Counted from the first letter of the stretch, positions 1 to 8,842 are shown. The stretch: DNA of 64,000 nucleotides from Kitasatospora albolonga (GCA_002082585.1 CP020563.1:248001-312000), one strand, 5' to 3'. The notes: generated by a model from the letters alone, not told the origin. A program made the numbers and translations.

Positions 1-546
1 GTCGCAGAACTGGCACTCCTCCTTGGCGCCGAAGTACTGGCACACCCGGAAGACCGTCAGATAGATGAGGTAGCCCCACTGGATGGTCGGGGCGACCTCC
101 ATCACGGACTTCCCGTTGGAGAGCTGGTGGCGGTAGTACTCCGGCATCGGCGGCAGCCCGACGTCCGCGATCCGCGCCCCGTCCAGGTAGAGGCCGAGCG
201 TCCCGTCCTCGCCGCCCCGCACGACGTACGGGGAGTCGGGGTTGACCCGCACCGACACGACGGTGCGGCGCAGCCCGTAGGGGCCGCCGGTCAGCACGAC
301 CTCCTCGGGCGGCCGGTTGAGCGCGGCGGCGCCGAGCTCGGGCAGCGTGCGGTGGTCGAAGGAGAAGATGAAGTACGACTTCGGCTTCACGTCACCCGTG
401 GCGCCGCCGACCGATCCGCTGAGCGCGGACTCGTCGAAGGCCATGCCGCCGCGCAGCAGGTCTTCCTTGATGACGGCTTCCCGGGGCACCTCGGGGAAAC
501 GCCCCATCAGGTCCTCGACCAGTGCCGTACGACTGCTGCTCGGCAT
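1..546 (-). CDS. Radical SAM family protein, N-terminal part (cut by window edge)
   Basis: 182 codons are visible from an ATG at 546 preceded by GGAGG seven bases upstream; the gene runs off the left edge in frame. The visible part is a soluble, non-catalytic-looking N-terminal region ending in a cysteine cluster, C169, C178 and C181 ([15 protein letters not shown]). I recognise this as the start of the Fe-S site of a radical SAM protein common in streptomycetes, but the first spacing (CX8CX2C) differs from the canonical CX3CX2C. Substrate is unknown. It is divergent from the response regulator at 754. No precursor peptide is apparent beside it, so a RiPP role is not supported. Confidence 0.6.
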   Translation of the reverse strand, partial: MPSSSRTALVEDLMGRFPEVPREAVIKEDLLRGGMAFDESALSGSVGGATGDVKPKSYFIFSFDHRTLPELGAAALNRPPEEVVLTGGPYGLRRTVVSVRVNPDSPYVVRGGEDGTLGLYLDGARIADVGLPPMPEYYRHQLSNGKSVMEVAPTIQWGYLIYLTVFRVCQYFGAKEECQFCD

Positions 547-753
547 GTACGCGAACCTCCGTTGTCACCCCACCCGCGACTGCGCACGCACGGGTGGGCA
601 GGTCTGTCCAGTCAGGTTCGCAAGCCTACGCCAACGCCTTCGGCCACCCGCACTGACCAGCGGGAAACGGATTCCGGGGGTGGTCCGGCGCCCTGCCTGG
701 GACAATGCGAGCAGGGCGGGGGCGAGAAGTCGACCGACCACCTGGGGCCGCAC

Positions 754-1449
754 ATGTCCGGCACACCGACCGCAGCGTCCGGGGCGCCGATCCGGGTCTT
801 CCTGCTGGACGACCACGAGGTCGTACGCCGTGGGCTGCACGACCTCCTGGGGGCCGAGCCCGGCCTGGAGGTCGTCGGGGAGGCGGCCACGGCCGCCCAG
901 GCGCTGGCCCGGGGCCCCGCGCTGCGGCCCGATGTCGCGGTGCTCGATGTCCGGCTGCCCGACGGGGACGGCATCACGGTCTGCCGGGAGCTGCGCTCGC
1001 GGATGCCGGGGCTGGCCTGTCTGATGCTGACGTCCTTCGACGACGAGGACGCCCTGCTCGACGCGATCATGGCGGGGGCGGCCGGGTACGTACTGAAGCA
1101 GATCAACGGCTCGGACCTGGTGTCGGCCGTACGGACCGTGGCGACGGGCCAGTCGATGCTCGACCCCGCGACCACGGCCCGGCTGATGCGCACCCTGCGC
1201 ACACCCGAGCCCGCCGGGCCGGTGGAGGACGAGAGGCTGTCGGTCCTCTCCGAGCGGGAGCGTTCGGTGCTCGACCTCATCGGCGAGGGCCTGACCAACC
1301 GGCAGATCGCCGAGCGGCTCTACCTCTCCGAGAAGACCGTCAAGAACCACATCTCCCGGCTGCTCGGGAAGCTGGGGGTGGAGCGCCGGGTGCAGGCGGC
1401 CGTCATCGCGACGGAGGTACGGGAGCACGGGCAGCAGCAGGGGAAGTGA
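754..1449 (+). CDS. NarL/LuxR-family response regulator, DevR/DosR-like
   Basis: 231-residue two-domain regulator. The receiver domain covers about residues 13-130 with acidic pocket D19/D20, phospho-acceptor D65 ([10 protein letters not shown]) and a lysine in the AGYVLKQ motif. A LuxR-type helix-turn-helix follows at about 165-215 ([20 protein letters not shown]). The ATG at 754 is chosen because homology begins just after it; reading upstream in frame gives non-homologous sequence. It converges on the GAF histidine kinase at 1625-3364, the usual DevR-DevS partner arrangement, and is followed by universal stress and nitroreductase genes. I infer that it is the factor binding the DosR-like boxes in this window (4637, 6834, 60490-60560). 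OsdR of S. coelicolor would be the closest named relative. Confidence 0.85.
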   Translation: MSGTPTAASGAPIRVFLLDDHEVVRRGLHDLLGAEPGLEVVGEAATAAQALARGPALRPDVAVLDVRLPDGDGITVCRELRSRMPGLACLMLTSFDDEDALLDAIMAGAAGYVLKQINGSDLVSAVRTVATGQSMLDPATTARLMRTLRTPEPAGPVEDERLSVLSERERSVLDLIGEGLTNRQIAERLYLSEKTVKNHISRLLGKLGVERRVQAAVIATEVREHGQQQGK

Positions 1450-1470
1450 GCGCCGGGGCGGGGCGGAAGG

Positions 1471-1613
1471 GCCGTACACCGTCGGAGTGAGGGCGCCTTC
1501 CGGGCGGGAGTCCGTACGCCGTCGGCAGGCGGAAGCCGTACGTCGCCGGGGGCCGTACCCCGCTGGGAAGCCGTACGCCGCCGGCAGGCCGTACGCCGTT
1601 GGAGTGAGGGCGC
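1471..1613. repeat. Imperfect direct repeats between convergent genes
   Basis: A 26-bp unit beginning GCCGTACACCGTCGGAGTGA at 1471-1496 recurs at 1588-1613 with two mismatches. Between them are further GCCGTACGCCG units. The block fills the gap between the ends of the response regulator and histidine kinase genes. No coding potential is evident; it may act in transcription termination or be a simple duplication. Confidence 0.6.
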
Positions 1614-1624
1614 GGGACCGTACG

Positions 1625-3364
1625 TCACGCGCATCCGTGCCCCGCGGGCAGCGGGACCCGCCACTCCAGCACGGTGCCGCTTCCCGGGGCCGGGCGGGCG
1701 CCCACGGTGAGGGTGCCGCCGAGCCGCTCGGCCCGTTCGGCCAGGTTCCGCAGGCCGCTGCCCCGGGCACCCTCGGGGAGGCCGACGCCGTCGTCGGCCG
1801 CGGTGACCGTCAGGAAGCCGTCGTCGGCGACCACCGACACCTCCGCCTCCTCCGCCTCCGCGTGCCGGGTGATGTTGCTGAGGGCCTCCACGACCACCGC
1901 GATCACCTGGTCGGCCACGTCCTGGGGCACGTCCGTGTCGATGAGCCCCTCCATCCGCAGGGCGGGCGGGAACCCGAGGGCGGAGGCGGCCGTGTCCACC
2001 GCCCGGACGACCCTGGTCCTGAGCCCCGGGGCGTCACCGGCGGGCTCGTGCTCCCGGAGGCCGAAGATGGTGGACCGGATGATCTTGATGGTGGAGTCGA
2101 GGTCGTCGATCGCGCGGCCCAGCCGCTCGGCCGCCTCCGGATGCTCGACGAACCGGCGGGCGCTCTGGAGTGTCATCCCCGTGGCGAACAGCCGCTGGAT
2201 CGCGAGATCGTGCAGGTCACGGGCGATCCGGTCGCGGTCCTCGAGCAGGCTCACCTGCTCGGCGGCGCGGCGGCGCTCGGCCAGTTCGAGCGCCAGCGCG
2301 GCCTGACCGGCGAAGCCCGGCAGGGCGGCGATCTCCGGACCCGCGAACAGCGGGCCGCCCCGGAGGCGGGCGAGGATCAGGACCCCGCTGAGCTTCTCCT
2401 TGGTGCCCACGATGACGGCCACGGCGGGGCCGAACCCCTCCCAGCGCTCGGGGCGCACGGTGATGCGCGGATCGTTCCCGACGTCGGCGACCGTGACCAG
2501 GCCGTCCACGGCGAGCGTGACACCGGCGAGGGTGCCCCGGGTGGACGGCAGCGCCATCCCGCGATGGGCCTCGGCCCCCTCCCCGTGGGCGAGGGAACCG
2601 CTCAGCTCGCCGTCCGGCTCCACGAGGTGGAAGACGCCCAGGTCGGCACCGGCGATGTCCACCGCCCGGGCCAGCATTCCCTCCAGGACCTCCGGCTCCG
2701 CCGAGCCGGAGAGCAGCGCGCTGGTGAGGTCGGAGCTCGCGGCGAGCCACCGCTGCCGCAGCCGCCCCTCCTCGTAGAGGCGGGCGTTCTCGATGGCGAT
2801 GCCTGCCGCGACCGCCAGGGTGGAGACGACGGCCTCGTCCTCCGCGTCGAAGTCGGCGCCGCCGCGCTTCTCGGTCAGGTAGAGGTTGCCGAAGACGTCG
2901 TCGCGGACCCTGATGGGCACGCCGAGGAACGAGTGCATCGGCGGGTGATGGGGCGGGAACCCGTACGAGGTGGCGTGCTCGGACAGCTCGCTGAGGCGCA
3001 GGGGTTCCGGGTGCCGGATCAGCTCGCCGAGGAGGCCGTGGCCGGAGGGGAGGTCGCCGATCCGTTCCCGTACGTCGTCGCTGATCCCGATGGGGAGGAA
3101 CTCGGCGAGCTTCTGGTCGTCCCCGATCACGCCCAGCGCCCCGTACTCAGCGTCCACGAGGACGACCGCCGCCTCGACGATCCCCCGGAGCACCTGCGGC
3201 AGCGCGAGCTCCCGGCCCACCGACATGACGGCCTCCAGCAGGCCGTTCAGCCGGTCGCGGGTTCCCCGGGCCTCGTCGATGCGGCCCTGGAGCTCGTCGA
3301 GCAGCTCGTCGAGCCGCAGGCGCGGGAGCCTGGCCCGTGGGGTCTCACGGCCATCCCCGCCCAT
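1625..3364 (-). CDS. GAF-GAF sensor histidine kinase, DevS/DosT-like
   Basis: 579 residues. Two GAF domains (about 40-205 and 225-360) are followed by a HisKA_3 dimerisation helix with phospho-acceptor H385 (IARDLHDLAIQRL) and a HATPase domain with N box (NITRHAEA) and G boxes (DGVGLP, GSGLRNLAERAE). GAF1 holds HHPPMHSFLGVPIRVRD at about 139-155, the type of segment in DosS/DosT that carries the haem-ligating histidine; haem binding is inferred only. The ATG at 3364 has GGAGG five bases upstream, so a longer in-frame extension is rejected. No membrane segments. Expected partner is the regulator at 754-1449. Likely senses oxygen, NO or redox state. Confidence 0.88.
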   Translation of the reverse strand: MGGDGRETPRARLPRLRLDELLDELQGRIDEARGTRDRLNGLLEAVMSVGRELALPQVLRGIVEAAVVLVDAEYGALGVIGDDQKLAEFLPIGISDDVRERIGDLPSGHGLLGELIRHPEPLRLSELSEHATSYGFPPHHPPMHSFLGVPIRVRDDVFGNLYLTEKRGGADFDAEDEAVVSTLAVAAGIAIENARLYEEGRLRQRWLAASSDLTSALLSGSAEPEVLEGMLARAVDIAGADLGVFHLVEPDGELSGSLAHGEGAEAHRGMALPSTRGTLAGVTLAVDGLVTVADVGNDPRITVRPERWEGFGPAVAVIVGTKEKLSGVLILARLRGGPLFAGPEIAALPGFAGQAALALELAERRRAAEQVSLLEDRDRIARDLHDLAIQRLFATGMTLQSARRFVEHPEAAERLGRAIDDLDSTIKIIRSTIFGLREHEPAGDAPGLRTRVVRAVDTAASALGFPPALRMEGLIDTDVPQDVADQVIAVVVEALSNITRHAEAEEAEVSVVADDGFLTVTAADDGVGLPEGARGSGLRNLAERAERLGGTLTVGARPAPGSGTVLEWRVPLPAGHGCA

Positions 3365-3641
3365 GGCTACCTCCGACGGCGTCGAGGGGGCGGACAGCGT
3401 GCGTCCCGTCCCGGGGGCGGACGGCGTGCGCCCGCACTTCCCAACGTAACCGCCGTGCCGTACGGGCTCATGTCGAGTGCCGAGCCACGGGCGATCACGG
3501 GTGCGCACCGCCGGAACATCATGTGCGCGCCCCGTCGGCCGGGCGCGCGGCCCCACCGTGCGGGAGCATGACAGCCACGCCACACCGTCCGGCCGCGTGG
3601 CCCCCACAGCCCGGGCACTACGCCACGCCACCGCCCGGGTG

Positions 3642-4517
3642 TTACGGCTCCGCCTCCAGCGGGACCGTGATCACCGGGCAGCGGGCCCGGTGCAGCAGCC
3701 CGTGGACGACCGAGCCGAGGCGCATACCGGTGTAGCCGCCCTGGCCCCTGCGCCCCACCACGACGGCCACCGCGTGCTCGGCGGCGTCCGCCAGCGCCTC
3801 GACCGGGGACCCGGTCACCACCTCGTGGCTCAGCCGGACGCCGGGGTACGTCCCGGCCCACCCGGCGACGCTCTCCGCCAGCAGCCGGCGCTCGGCGTCG
3901 AGCAGGGTGTCGCCGTCGCGGAACGAGAACACCGGCGGCTGCCACACGGCGACGGCCCGCAGGGCGCAGCCCCGGAGGGCGGCCTCCTCGAAGGCGAACG
4001 CGAGAGCCGCCTTCGACGCCTCGCTGCCGTCGACGCCCACCACGAGGTACGGCGGCTGCCCGGCCTCCTGCCCGGTGCCGCCCACGACGACCACGGGGCA
4101 GCGCGCCTGGGCGCTGACCGGGACGACCACCGAGTTGGCGCTGAGGATCTCCTGGGCCCGGTTCAGGTGCCGGGAGCCGAGGACCACCATCCGGGCCTCA
4201 CGGGTCAGGCCCGCCAGTACGGGCGCCGGGAGCCCTTCGAGGAGGGACGCGGTGGTCCCGGTGTCCGGCCGCCGCTCCCGGGCCCAGGCGTCGGCCGCCG
4301 CGAGAGCCTGTACGCCGGTCTCCTCGGCCTCCCAGTGGCGTGGCGCGTCCCCGGGGCGGCGGGGGTCGTGGAGCGGCGGGACGGTGACGACGAGCCGCAG
4401 CCCGAGCCCGCGGCGGTGGGCCTCGTCCGCTGCCCAGCCGACCGCCGGGTGCCAGTCCTCGCGGGGGTCGACCCCGACCACGATCTGCTGCTCCCGCCGT
4501 GCCGCCGTACCGCTCAT
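3642..4517 (-). CDS. Universal stress protein, tandem UspA domains
   Basis: 291 residues made of two UspA domains. The first begins at IVVGVDPREDWHP (about residue 12); the second begins at YLVVGVDGSEASK (about 160). Only the second has the ATP-binding pattern G-2X-G-9X-GS (GRRGQGGYTGMRLGS). In the first, the equivalent GSRHLNRAQEILSANS is degenerate. Start ATG has GGAGGA just upstream. It is divergent from the nitroreductase gene, with a DosR-like box between them, which fits hypoxia or redox-stress control. The histidine kinase gene follows 277 bp downstream on the same strand; I see no clear feature in that gap. Confidence 0.88.
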   Translation of the reverse strand: MSGTAARREQQIVVGVDPREDWHPAVGWAADEAHRRGLGLRLVVTVPPLHDPRRPGDAPRHWEAEETGVQALAAADAWARERRPDTGTTASLLEGLPAPVLAGLTREARMVVLGSRHLNRAQEILSANSVVVPVSAQARCPVVVVGGTGQEAGQPPYLVVGVDGSEASKAALAFAFEEAALRGCALRAVAVWQPPVFSFRDGDTLLDAERRLLAESVAGWAGTYPGVRLSHEVVTGSPVEALADAAEHAVAVVVGRRGQGGYTGMRLGSVVHGLLHRARCPVITVPLEAEP

Positions 4518-4636
4518 GGGGTCCTCCTGCCGGGCGGGGCGCCCGTCGGGGGTGGTCCCTCCAGGGTGGCACCGGCGGGGGCGCGGCGCAGAGGGCCCGC
4601 CGGGGACGGAAAGGGGCCCCGGTCGGTCCGGCCGGA

Positions 4637-4651
4637 GGGCCGTTCGGCCCC
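4637..4651. promoter_or_regulatory. DosR/DevR-like box in divergent USP-nitroreductase promoter
   Basis: GGGCCGTTCGGCCCC matches GGGNCNTTCGGNCCC, close to the mycobacterial DosR core as I remember it. It lies 60 bp upstream of the nitroreductase ATG and 120 bp upstream of the USP start. Binding is inferred, not shown. Confidence 0.6.
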
Positions 4652-4711
4652 TCCTGCGTCCGGCGTCCGGGGCGGAAGGTGGGGAGGGAGGGAGAGCGCC
4701 GGGAGGAAGCC

Positions 4712-5740
4712 ATGCCCACCACAGACCATCTCGTGGAGACCGTGACGTCGCTGGTCGAGGACGCCGTCACGGCACCGTCCATGCACAACGCCCAGCCCTG
4801 GAGGTTCGTCCACCGCGCGGGCACCCGTTCGCTCGCCCTGTACGGCGACCCGTCCCGTACCCTGCCGACCGGTGATCCGGACGGGCGCGGGCTGCACCTG
4901 GGGTGCGGTGCTGCCCTGTTCAACCTGCGGGTGTCCGCCGCCCACCACGGCTGGGGCACCGCCACGGAGCTGCTCCCCGATGCCCGCGACCCCTGGCACC
5001 TGGCCGATGTCGTGCTCCGGGAGCCCGGCCCGGCGGACCCCGGGTCCGACGCAAGCTCCGCGGCCCCGGGGCCCGACGCGGGCCCGACGGACCTGTACCC
5101 CGCCCTGCGGCAGCGGCACACCAGCCGGTTCCCCTTCTCCGACGAGCGGATTCCAGGGGAGATCCTCGACGGGCTCCGCGGCGCCGCCCTCCTGGAGGGG
5201 TGCAGGCTGATCCTGCCGGGGTCCTGGCACTCGGACGCCGTCCTGGACCTGGTGCGGGACGCCGAGCTGTTCGAGTCGGCGGATGCCGCGCTGCGCGAGG
5301 AGATCGCCTCCTGGACCCGTACGGGCCGGGCCGGTGAGGGGCCCGCCACCGAAGGCATCCCGTCGTACGCCTTCGGCCCCCGGCAGTACGGGGTGACCGC
5401 CCCCGCCCGGGACTTCGACGCACCGCGCGACCTGCCGGGCCGGGCCGTCGCCACCTTCGAGGAGAACCCGCAGATCGCGCTGCTCGGCACGATGGACGAC
5501 GCCCCGGCCGACTGGCTGCGGGCGGGGCAGGCCCTGGAGCGCGTCCTCCTTCAGGCCACCCTCGACGGTCTGTCGACCTCGCTGATGTCGCAGCCCCTCG
5601 AATGGCCCGAACTCCGCTCGCTGACCCGTGAGCCCGGTTCCCTGACCGGCTTCGTCCACATGGTGTTCCGGTTCGGCTACGGGCCCCGGGGAGTGGCCAC
5701 GCCCCGGCGGCCGGTCGCGGAGGTCCTGACCGTGGAGTGA
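4712..5740 (+). CDS. Acg-type nitroreductase family protein
   Basis: 342 residues, recognisable as the large actinobacterial nitroreductase-like family (Acg/Rv3127 type) that in mycobacteria belongs to the DosR regulon. Supporting motifs are the N-terminal APSMHNAQPWRF (FMN-phosphate region), LGCGAALFNLR, RHTSRFPF and, near the C-terminus, LEWPELRSL with FRFGYGPRG. Start ATG is preceded by GGGAGGAAGCC. Members of this family bind FMN, but several lack nitroreductase activity and may store flavin. It is divergent from a USP and shares the box at 4637. Expected role is flavin or redox handling under low oxygen or nitrosative stress. Confidence 0.85.
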   Translation: MPTTDHLVETVTSLVEDAVTAPSMHNAQPWRFVHRAGTRSLALYGDPSRTLPTGDPDGRGLHLGCGAALFNLRVSAAHHGWGTATELLPDARDPWHLADVVLREPGPADPGSDASSAAPGPDAGPTDLYPALRQRHTSRFPFSDERIPGEILDGLRGAALLEGCRLILPGSWHSDAVLDLVRDAELFESADAALREEIASWTRTGRAGEGPATEGIPSYAFGPRQYGVTAPARDFDAPRDLPGRAVATFEENPQIALLGTMDDAPADWLRAGQALERVLLQATLDGLSTSLMSQPLEWPELRSLTREPGSLTGFVHMVFRFGYGPRGVATPRRPVAEVLTVE

Positions 5741-5781
5741 CGGGTCCGTGAATGACCGGTCAGGCCGAGCGGCCGGATCAG

Positions 5782-5842
5782 GCGGAAGGCTCGTTCGCGC
5801 GCGGAAGGCTCGTTCGCGCCGGATCAAGCGGAAGGCTCGTTC
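5782..5842. repeat. Three short direct repeats
   Basis: GCGGAAGGCTCGTTCGCGC occurs twice back to back (5782-5800 and 5801-5819). A shortened third copy lies at 5828-5842 and touches the stop codon of the USP gene that ends at 5841. It lies between convergent genes. Confidence 0.7.
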
Positions 5843-6749
5843 AGCTGTCGCCGTCAGCCGTCGCCGCGTACCCCGGGGGAATGATCTGGACCGGGCAGTG
5901 CCCGTGGTGCAGCAGCGCGTGCGTGACCCGCCCCAGCGCGGCCCCGGACCCGAGCACCCGGTTCCTGGTGCCCATGACCAGCAGGTCGGTCAGGGCCGTG
6001 GCCTCGACGAGGATGCCCGGGACGCTGGTGCCCGTCTCGACGTCGTGGGTGACGGTGAGGTCGGGGTACAGCTTCCGTATCCGGTCGGCCACGGCGGCCG
6101 TCTCGTGCACCTTCTCCTCGGTGATCTCCCCGACGGTGTCGAGCATGGTGGTGAACCTGCCGACGTAGGCCAGCACGTTGGTGACGCTCAGCAGCCGCAG
6201 CGACGCCTGGTGGACCCGCGCCTCCGCGGCGGCGATCAGCAGCCAGTCGAGATCGGACGTGCTGTTCACGGCCGCCGTGACCACCCCCGTACGCGGCCGG
6301 TCGGGCTCCCCCCGTACGACGGTCACCGGCACCGCGGTCCGCGCGGCCACGCCCAGTCCGACGGAGCCGAGCGTCAGTGCGGCGAAACCGCCGAGCCCTC
6401 TGCTGCCCACGACGATCGTGCCCCGGTCACCGGCCGCCGCGTGCAGCGAGGTGACCGCGTCCTCGCGGCTGATCTCCTTCGTCACGGTCAGGTCGGGGTA
6501 CTTCTCCCGTACGGCGTCGGCCGTGTCGTCCAGCAGGTCACGCGCCATGTCCCGCAGCGCCTGGATGGTCTCGGCCGACGTGAGGACGGAACGCCCGTCG
6601 ATGTCGGTGCCGTGGACGACGGTCAGCGGCCGGCCGCGCAGGTCGGCTTCGGCGGCGGCCCACAGGGCGGCCGCGCGTGCCTGCGGGGACGCGTCCACTC
6701 CGACGACGACAGGGCCGAGTTCCACGGGGTCGGGAAGGTCGCTGGTCAT
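5841..6749 (-). CDS. Universal stress protein, tandem UspA domains
   Basis: 302 residues, two UspA domains starting near VVVGVDASPQARAA (about residue 14) and VVTAAVNSTSDLDW (about 157). Here the first domain carries the intact nucleotide pattern (GSRGLGGFAALTLGS), while the second reads GTRNRVLGSGAALGR and is degenerate, the reverse of the USP at 3642. It is divergent from the USP at 6949; the 199-bp shared promoter contains a DosR-like box at 6834. Start ATG is preceded by GAGGAGCC. Likely part of a low-oxygen or redox-stress response. Confidence 0.87.
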   Translation of the reverse strand: MTSDLPDPVELGPVVVGVDASPQARAAALWAAAEADLRGRPLTVVHGTDIDGRSVLTSAETIQALRDMARDLLDDTADAVREKYPDLTVTKEISREDAVTSLHAAAGDRGTIVVGSRGLGGFAALTLGSVGLGVAARTAVPVTVVRGEPDRPRTGVVTAAVNSTSDLDWLLIAAAEARVHQASLRLLSVTNVLAYVGRFTTMLDTVGEITEEKVHETAAVADRIRKLYPDLTVTHDVETGTSVPGILVEATALTDLLVMGTRNRVLGSGAALGRVTHALLHHGHCPVQIIPPGYAATADGDS

Positions 6750-6833
6750 GGCTCCTCCTCGGGGGTGGGCCGGGGGCTCGGGGGTGGCCGGGGACTACCC
6801 CTCCACGGTCGCACCGGAGGGGAGCCCCGGCAT

Positions 6834-6848
6834 GGGCCCTTCGGTCCC
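6834..6848. promoter_or_regulatory. DosR/DevR-like box in divergent USP-USP promoter
   Basis: GGGCCCTTCGGTCCC matches the same 15-bp pattern as the box at 4637. It lies 85 bp from one USP start and 101 bp from the other. Both promoters also share a nearby CCTCCASGGTSGCACCGG element (at 6800 and 4559), suggesting duplicated promoter architecture. Confidence 0.6.
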
Positions 6849-6948
6849 GATCCGGCCCTCTCGGCCCCTCGCCCCGCGGGCGCGGTCGTGGGGAGGCTGG
6901 ACGCGTGGTTCCGGAACCGGAGCCCTGTGCGCCGAGGAGGCCGTGGCC

Positions 6949-7833
6949 ATGACCCCCCATGTCACCGTCGGAATGGACGAGTCCCCCGAGAGCCTCGCGG
7001 CGGCGCTGTGGGCCGCGGAGGAGGCCACCCTGCTCGGCGTCGCGCTGCACCTCGTCCATGTGGAGGAGTGGCCGGTCACCGCGGAGGTGCCGGTGCTCGC
7101 CGCCGAATCGCTGGCCGAGCGGTTCGACACCCTGCTGCGCGGCACGGCGGACCGGGCCCGGCGCGAGCGACCCGGCCTCGAGGTGACCACCGGGATGTCA
7201 CGCGGACGGGCCCCCGGCGAGCTGACCGCCGCCGCGAACGAGGCCGAGGTGACCGTGCTGGGGTCGCGGGGGCTCGGCGGTGTCGTCGGCTTCCTCATCG
7301 GCTCGGTGTCGCTCGCCGTCGTCGCCCGGGCGCGGCGGCCGGTGGTGCTCGTGCGCTCGCCGCGGGACACCCGGCAGGCCCCGGCCGGGGCGGGCGGCGA
7401 CGGTACGCGCTCGGGCATCGTCCTGGGGCTCGACATCGAGCACCCGTGCGACCCCGTGCTCGCTTTCGCCTTCGGCGAGGCCGCCCGCAGGGGCGAGGAG
7501 CTGCGGGTCGTCCACAGCTGGAACCCGCCTCCGACGTACGGGTACGCCGCGATCCTGGACCCCGGCATCGGCAGCGGTCTCGGGCAGCGGGCGGCCGAGG
7601 GGCTGGCCGGGACGCTGCGCCACTGGCGGTCCAGGTTCCCGGCCGTCCGGGTGGTGGAGAGGGCGGTGGCCGGGCCTGCGGCGGCCGAGCTCGTCGACGC
7701 GTCACGGAACGCCGGTCTGCTGGTCGTCGGGCGGCGCAGCCGCCGCTCCCCGGTGGGCCCGCACCTCGGGCACGTGGCGCACGCCGTGATCCACCACAGC
7801 CCGGCGCCGGTCGCGATCGTGCCCTTCGAGTGA
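6949..7833 (+). CDS. Universal stress protein, tandem UspA domains
   Basis: 294 residues, two UspA domains. The first (VTVGMDESPESLAAA onward) has the canonical nucleotide loop GSRGLGGVVGFLIGS. The second (IVLGLDIEHPCDPVL onward) ends in GRRSRRSPVGPHLGH, which keeps only part of it. The ATG at 6949 is chosen because GAGGAGG lies eight bases upstream; an upstream GTG is too close to that site. It is divergent from the USP at 5841 and probably co-regulated with it. This is the third such protein in 4.2 kb. Confidence 0.87.
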   Translation: MTPHVTVGMDESPESLAAALWAAEEATLLGVALHLVHVEEWPVTAEVPVLAAESLAERFDTLLRGTADRARRERPGLEVTTGMSRGRAPGELTAAANEAEVTVLGSRGLGGVVGFLIGSVSLAVVARARRPVVLVRSPRDTRQAPAGAGGDGTRSGIVLGLDIEHPCDPVLAFAFGEAARRGEELRVVHSWNPPPTYGYAAILDPGIGSGLGQRAAEGLAGTLRHWRSRFPAVRVVERAVAGPAAAELVDASRNAGLLVVGRRSRRSPVGPHLGHVAHAVIHHSPAPVAIVPFE

Positions 7834-7882
7834 ACCGGCCGGCTCCCTTCCCGGCGTCCCCGGTTCAGCGGGCGTCATCAGT

Positions 7883-8560
7883 TCAGCGGGCGTCCCCCGG
7901 CGCGTCGTTCACGATGATGCGGCGCCCCGTGATCCGGCGGGGCGCGAGGATCATGACGTGGTCGCGCCCCTCCCCCGCCCAGGGCGTCGAGTACGCGGCC
8001 TCCCTGAGCCTGCGCGCGGTGTCCTCGTCCTCCACGACCCGGACCGGGCCCACGAGCAGCACGCTCCAGCCCTTGCTGAAGGCGTCGTCGATGTGGTCGG
8101 TCTCGAAGGCGATCTCCGTGTCGGCGGCCCCGGCGAGCGGGGAGCGCTCCCCCGTGCTGAACATGACCTCGCCGTCGAGCACCTGGTAGTTCACCGGCAG
8201 GACGACGGGCCCGTCGTCCTGGGTCAGGGCCACCCGCCCCACCCCGTGGTCACCGAGCAGGGCCCAGCACTCGGTGTCGTCGAGTTCGACCATCCGGGCC
8301 TCACGGGCCGCCCGTCCGAGGCCGCTCGGCAGGTCGACGGTGCCTCCGGTCAGCTCCCGGACCGTGGTCTCCAGCGCGTCGGCGAGCCGGAGCAGGAACC
8401 CGATGCCGGGGGTGGCGTCCTGCTCCTCCACGTACTGGATGTAGCCGGGCGCGGCCCCCGCCCGTAGAGCCACGTCCTGCCGGGACAGACCGAGCTGAAG
8501 GCGACGCGCCGCAACGCGCCGGCCGATGTCGCCTCGCGGCGGATGCGGTGGTCGGGCCAT
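7883..8560 (-). CDS. XRE-type HTH fused to pyridoxamine-phosphate-oxidase-like flavin domain
   Basis: 225 residues from an ATG at 8560 with AAGGA upstream. Residues about 8-75 form an XRE/Cro helix-turn-helix (IGRRVAARRLQLGLSRQDVALRAG, LRLADALETTVRELTG). Residues about 90-215 form a split-barrel pyridoxamine 5'-phosphate-oxidase-like domain (LLGDHGVGRVALTQDDGPVVLPVNY, VLLVGPVRVVED) expected to bind a flavin or F420. This fusion is common in actinobacteria near DosR-type genes. It could be a flavin-responsive regulator, but no target is evident. A possible role in sensing the redox state is inference. Confidence 0.82.
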   Translation of the reverse strand: MARPPHPPRGDIGRRVAARRLQLGLSRQDVALRAGAAPGYIQYVEEQDATPGIGFLLRLADALETTVRELTGGTVDLPSGLGRAAREARMVELDDTECWALLGDHGVGRVALTQDDGPVVLPVNYQVLDGEVMFSTGERSPLAGAADTEIAFETDHIDDAFSKGWSVLLVGPVRVVEDEDTARRLREAAYSTPWAGEGRDHVMILAPRRITGRRIIVNDAPGDAR

Positions 8561-8735
8561 CGTGGGGTCCTTCTTCTCGTCGGGGCGGGGGCATCGCCGG
8601 GCGGAGGCCCTGCACGCCCACGCTAACGAGAGCCGTGACCGTGCGCAGCGCGGAGCCCGGGGACGTACGCCCCCATGGGCCACCGGGAGTTCGCGGAGTT
8701 CACCCCGACGGGAGCACCTGGAGGGGTGAAATCCG

Positions 8736-8754
8736 TTAGGTTAGGCTCGCCTTA
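8736..8754 (+). promoter_or_regulatory. Iron box upstream of cchJ
   Basis: TTAGGTTAGGCTCGCCTTA is a near-perfect 19-bp IdeR/DmdR/DtxR operator. It lies 38 bp upstream of the short leader ORF and 85 bp upstream of cchJ. Expected to repress transcription when ferrous iron is plentiful. Confidence 0.88.
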
Positions 8755-8791
8755 CGCAGAGCGAGCCCCTCCCCTCCTCAAGGAGATGTTC

Positions 8792-8842
8792 ATGCGCGTG
8801 CTCCTCCGTCCCCCGGGCCTCGACCTCTCCGGCCGCTCATGA
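8792..8842 (+). CDS. Possible 16-residue leader ORF overlapping cchJ start
   Basis: An ATG at 8792 with a strong AAGGAG six bases upstream opens a 16-codon reading frame (MRVLLRPPGLDLSGRS). Its TGA overlaps the cchJ ATG (ATGA at 8839-8842). The best ribosome binding site of the transcript belongs to this ORF rather than to cchJ, so cchJ translation is probably coupled to it. It could be a control peptide or simply the way cchJ gets its ribosomes. Confidence 0.5.
   Translation: MRVLLRPPGLDLSGRS

Noticed and set aside
547..753. RiPP precursor peptide for the radical SAM protein
   Set aside because: No short ORF with a ribosome binding site and leader/core character was found beside it.
8561..8838. 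A possible MbtH (cchK) gene next to cchJ
   Set aside because: No frame in this 278-bp region encodes the conserved MbtH tryptophans; only a 16-codon leader fits.
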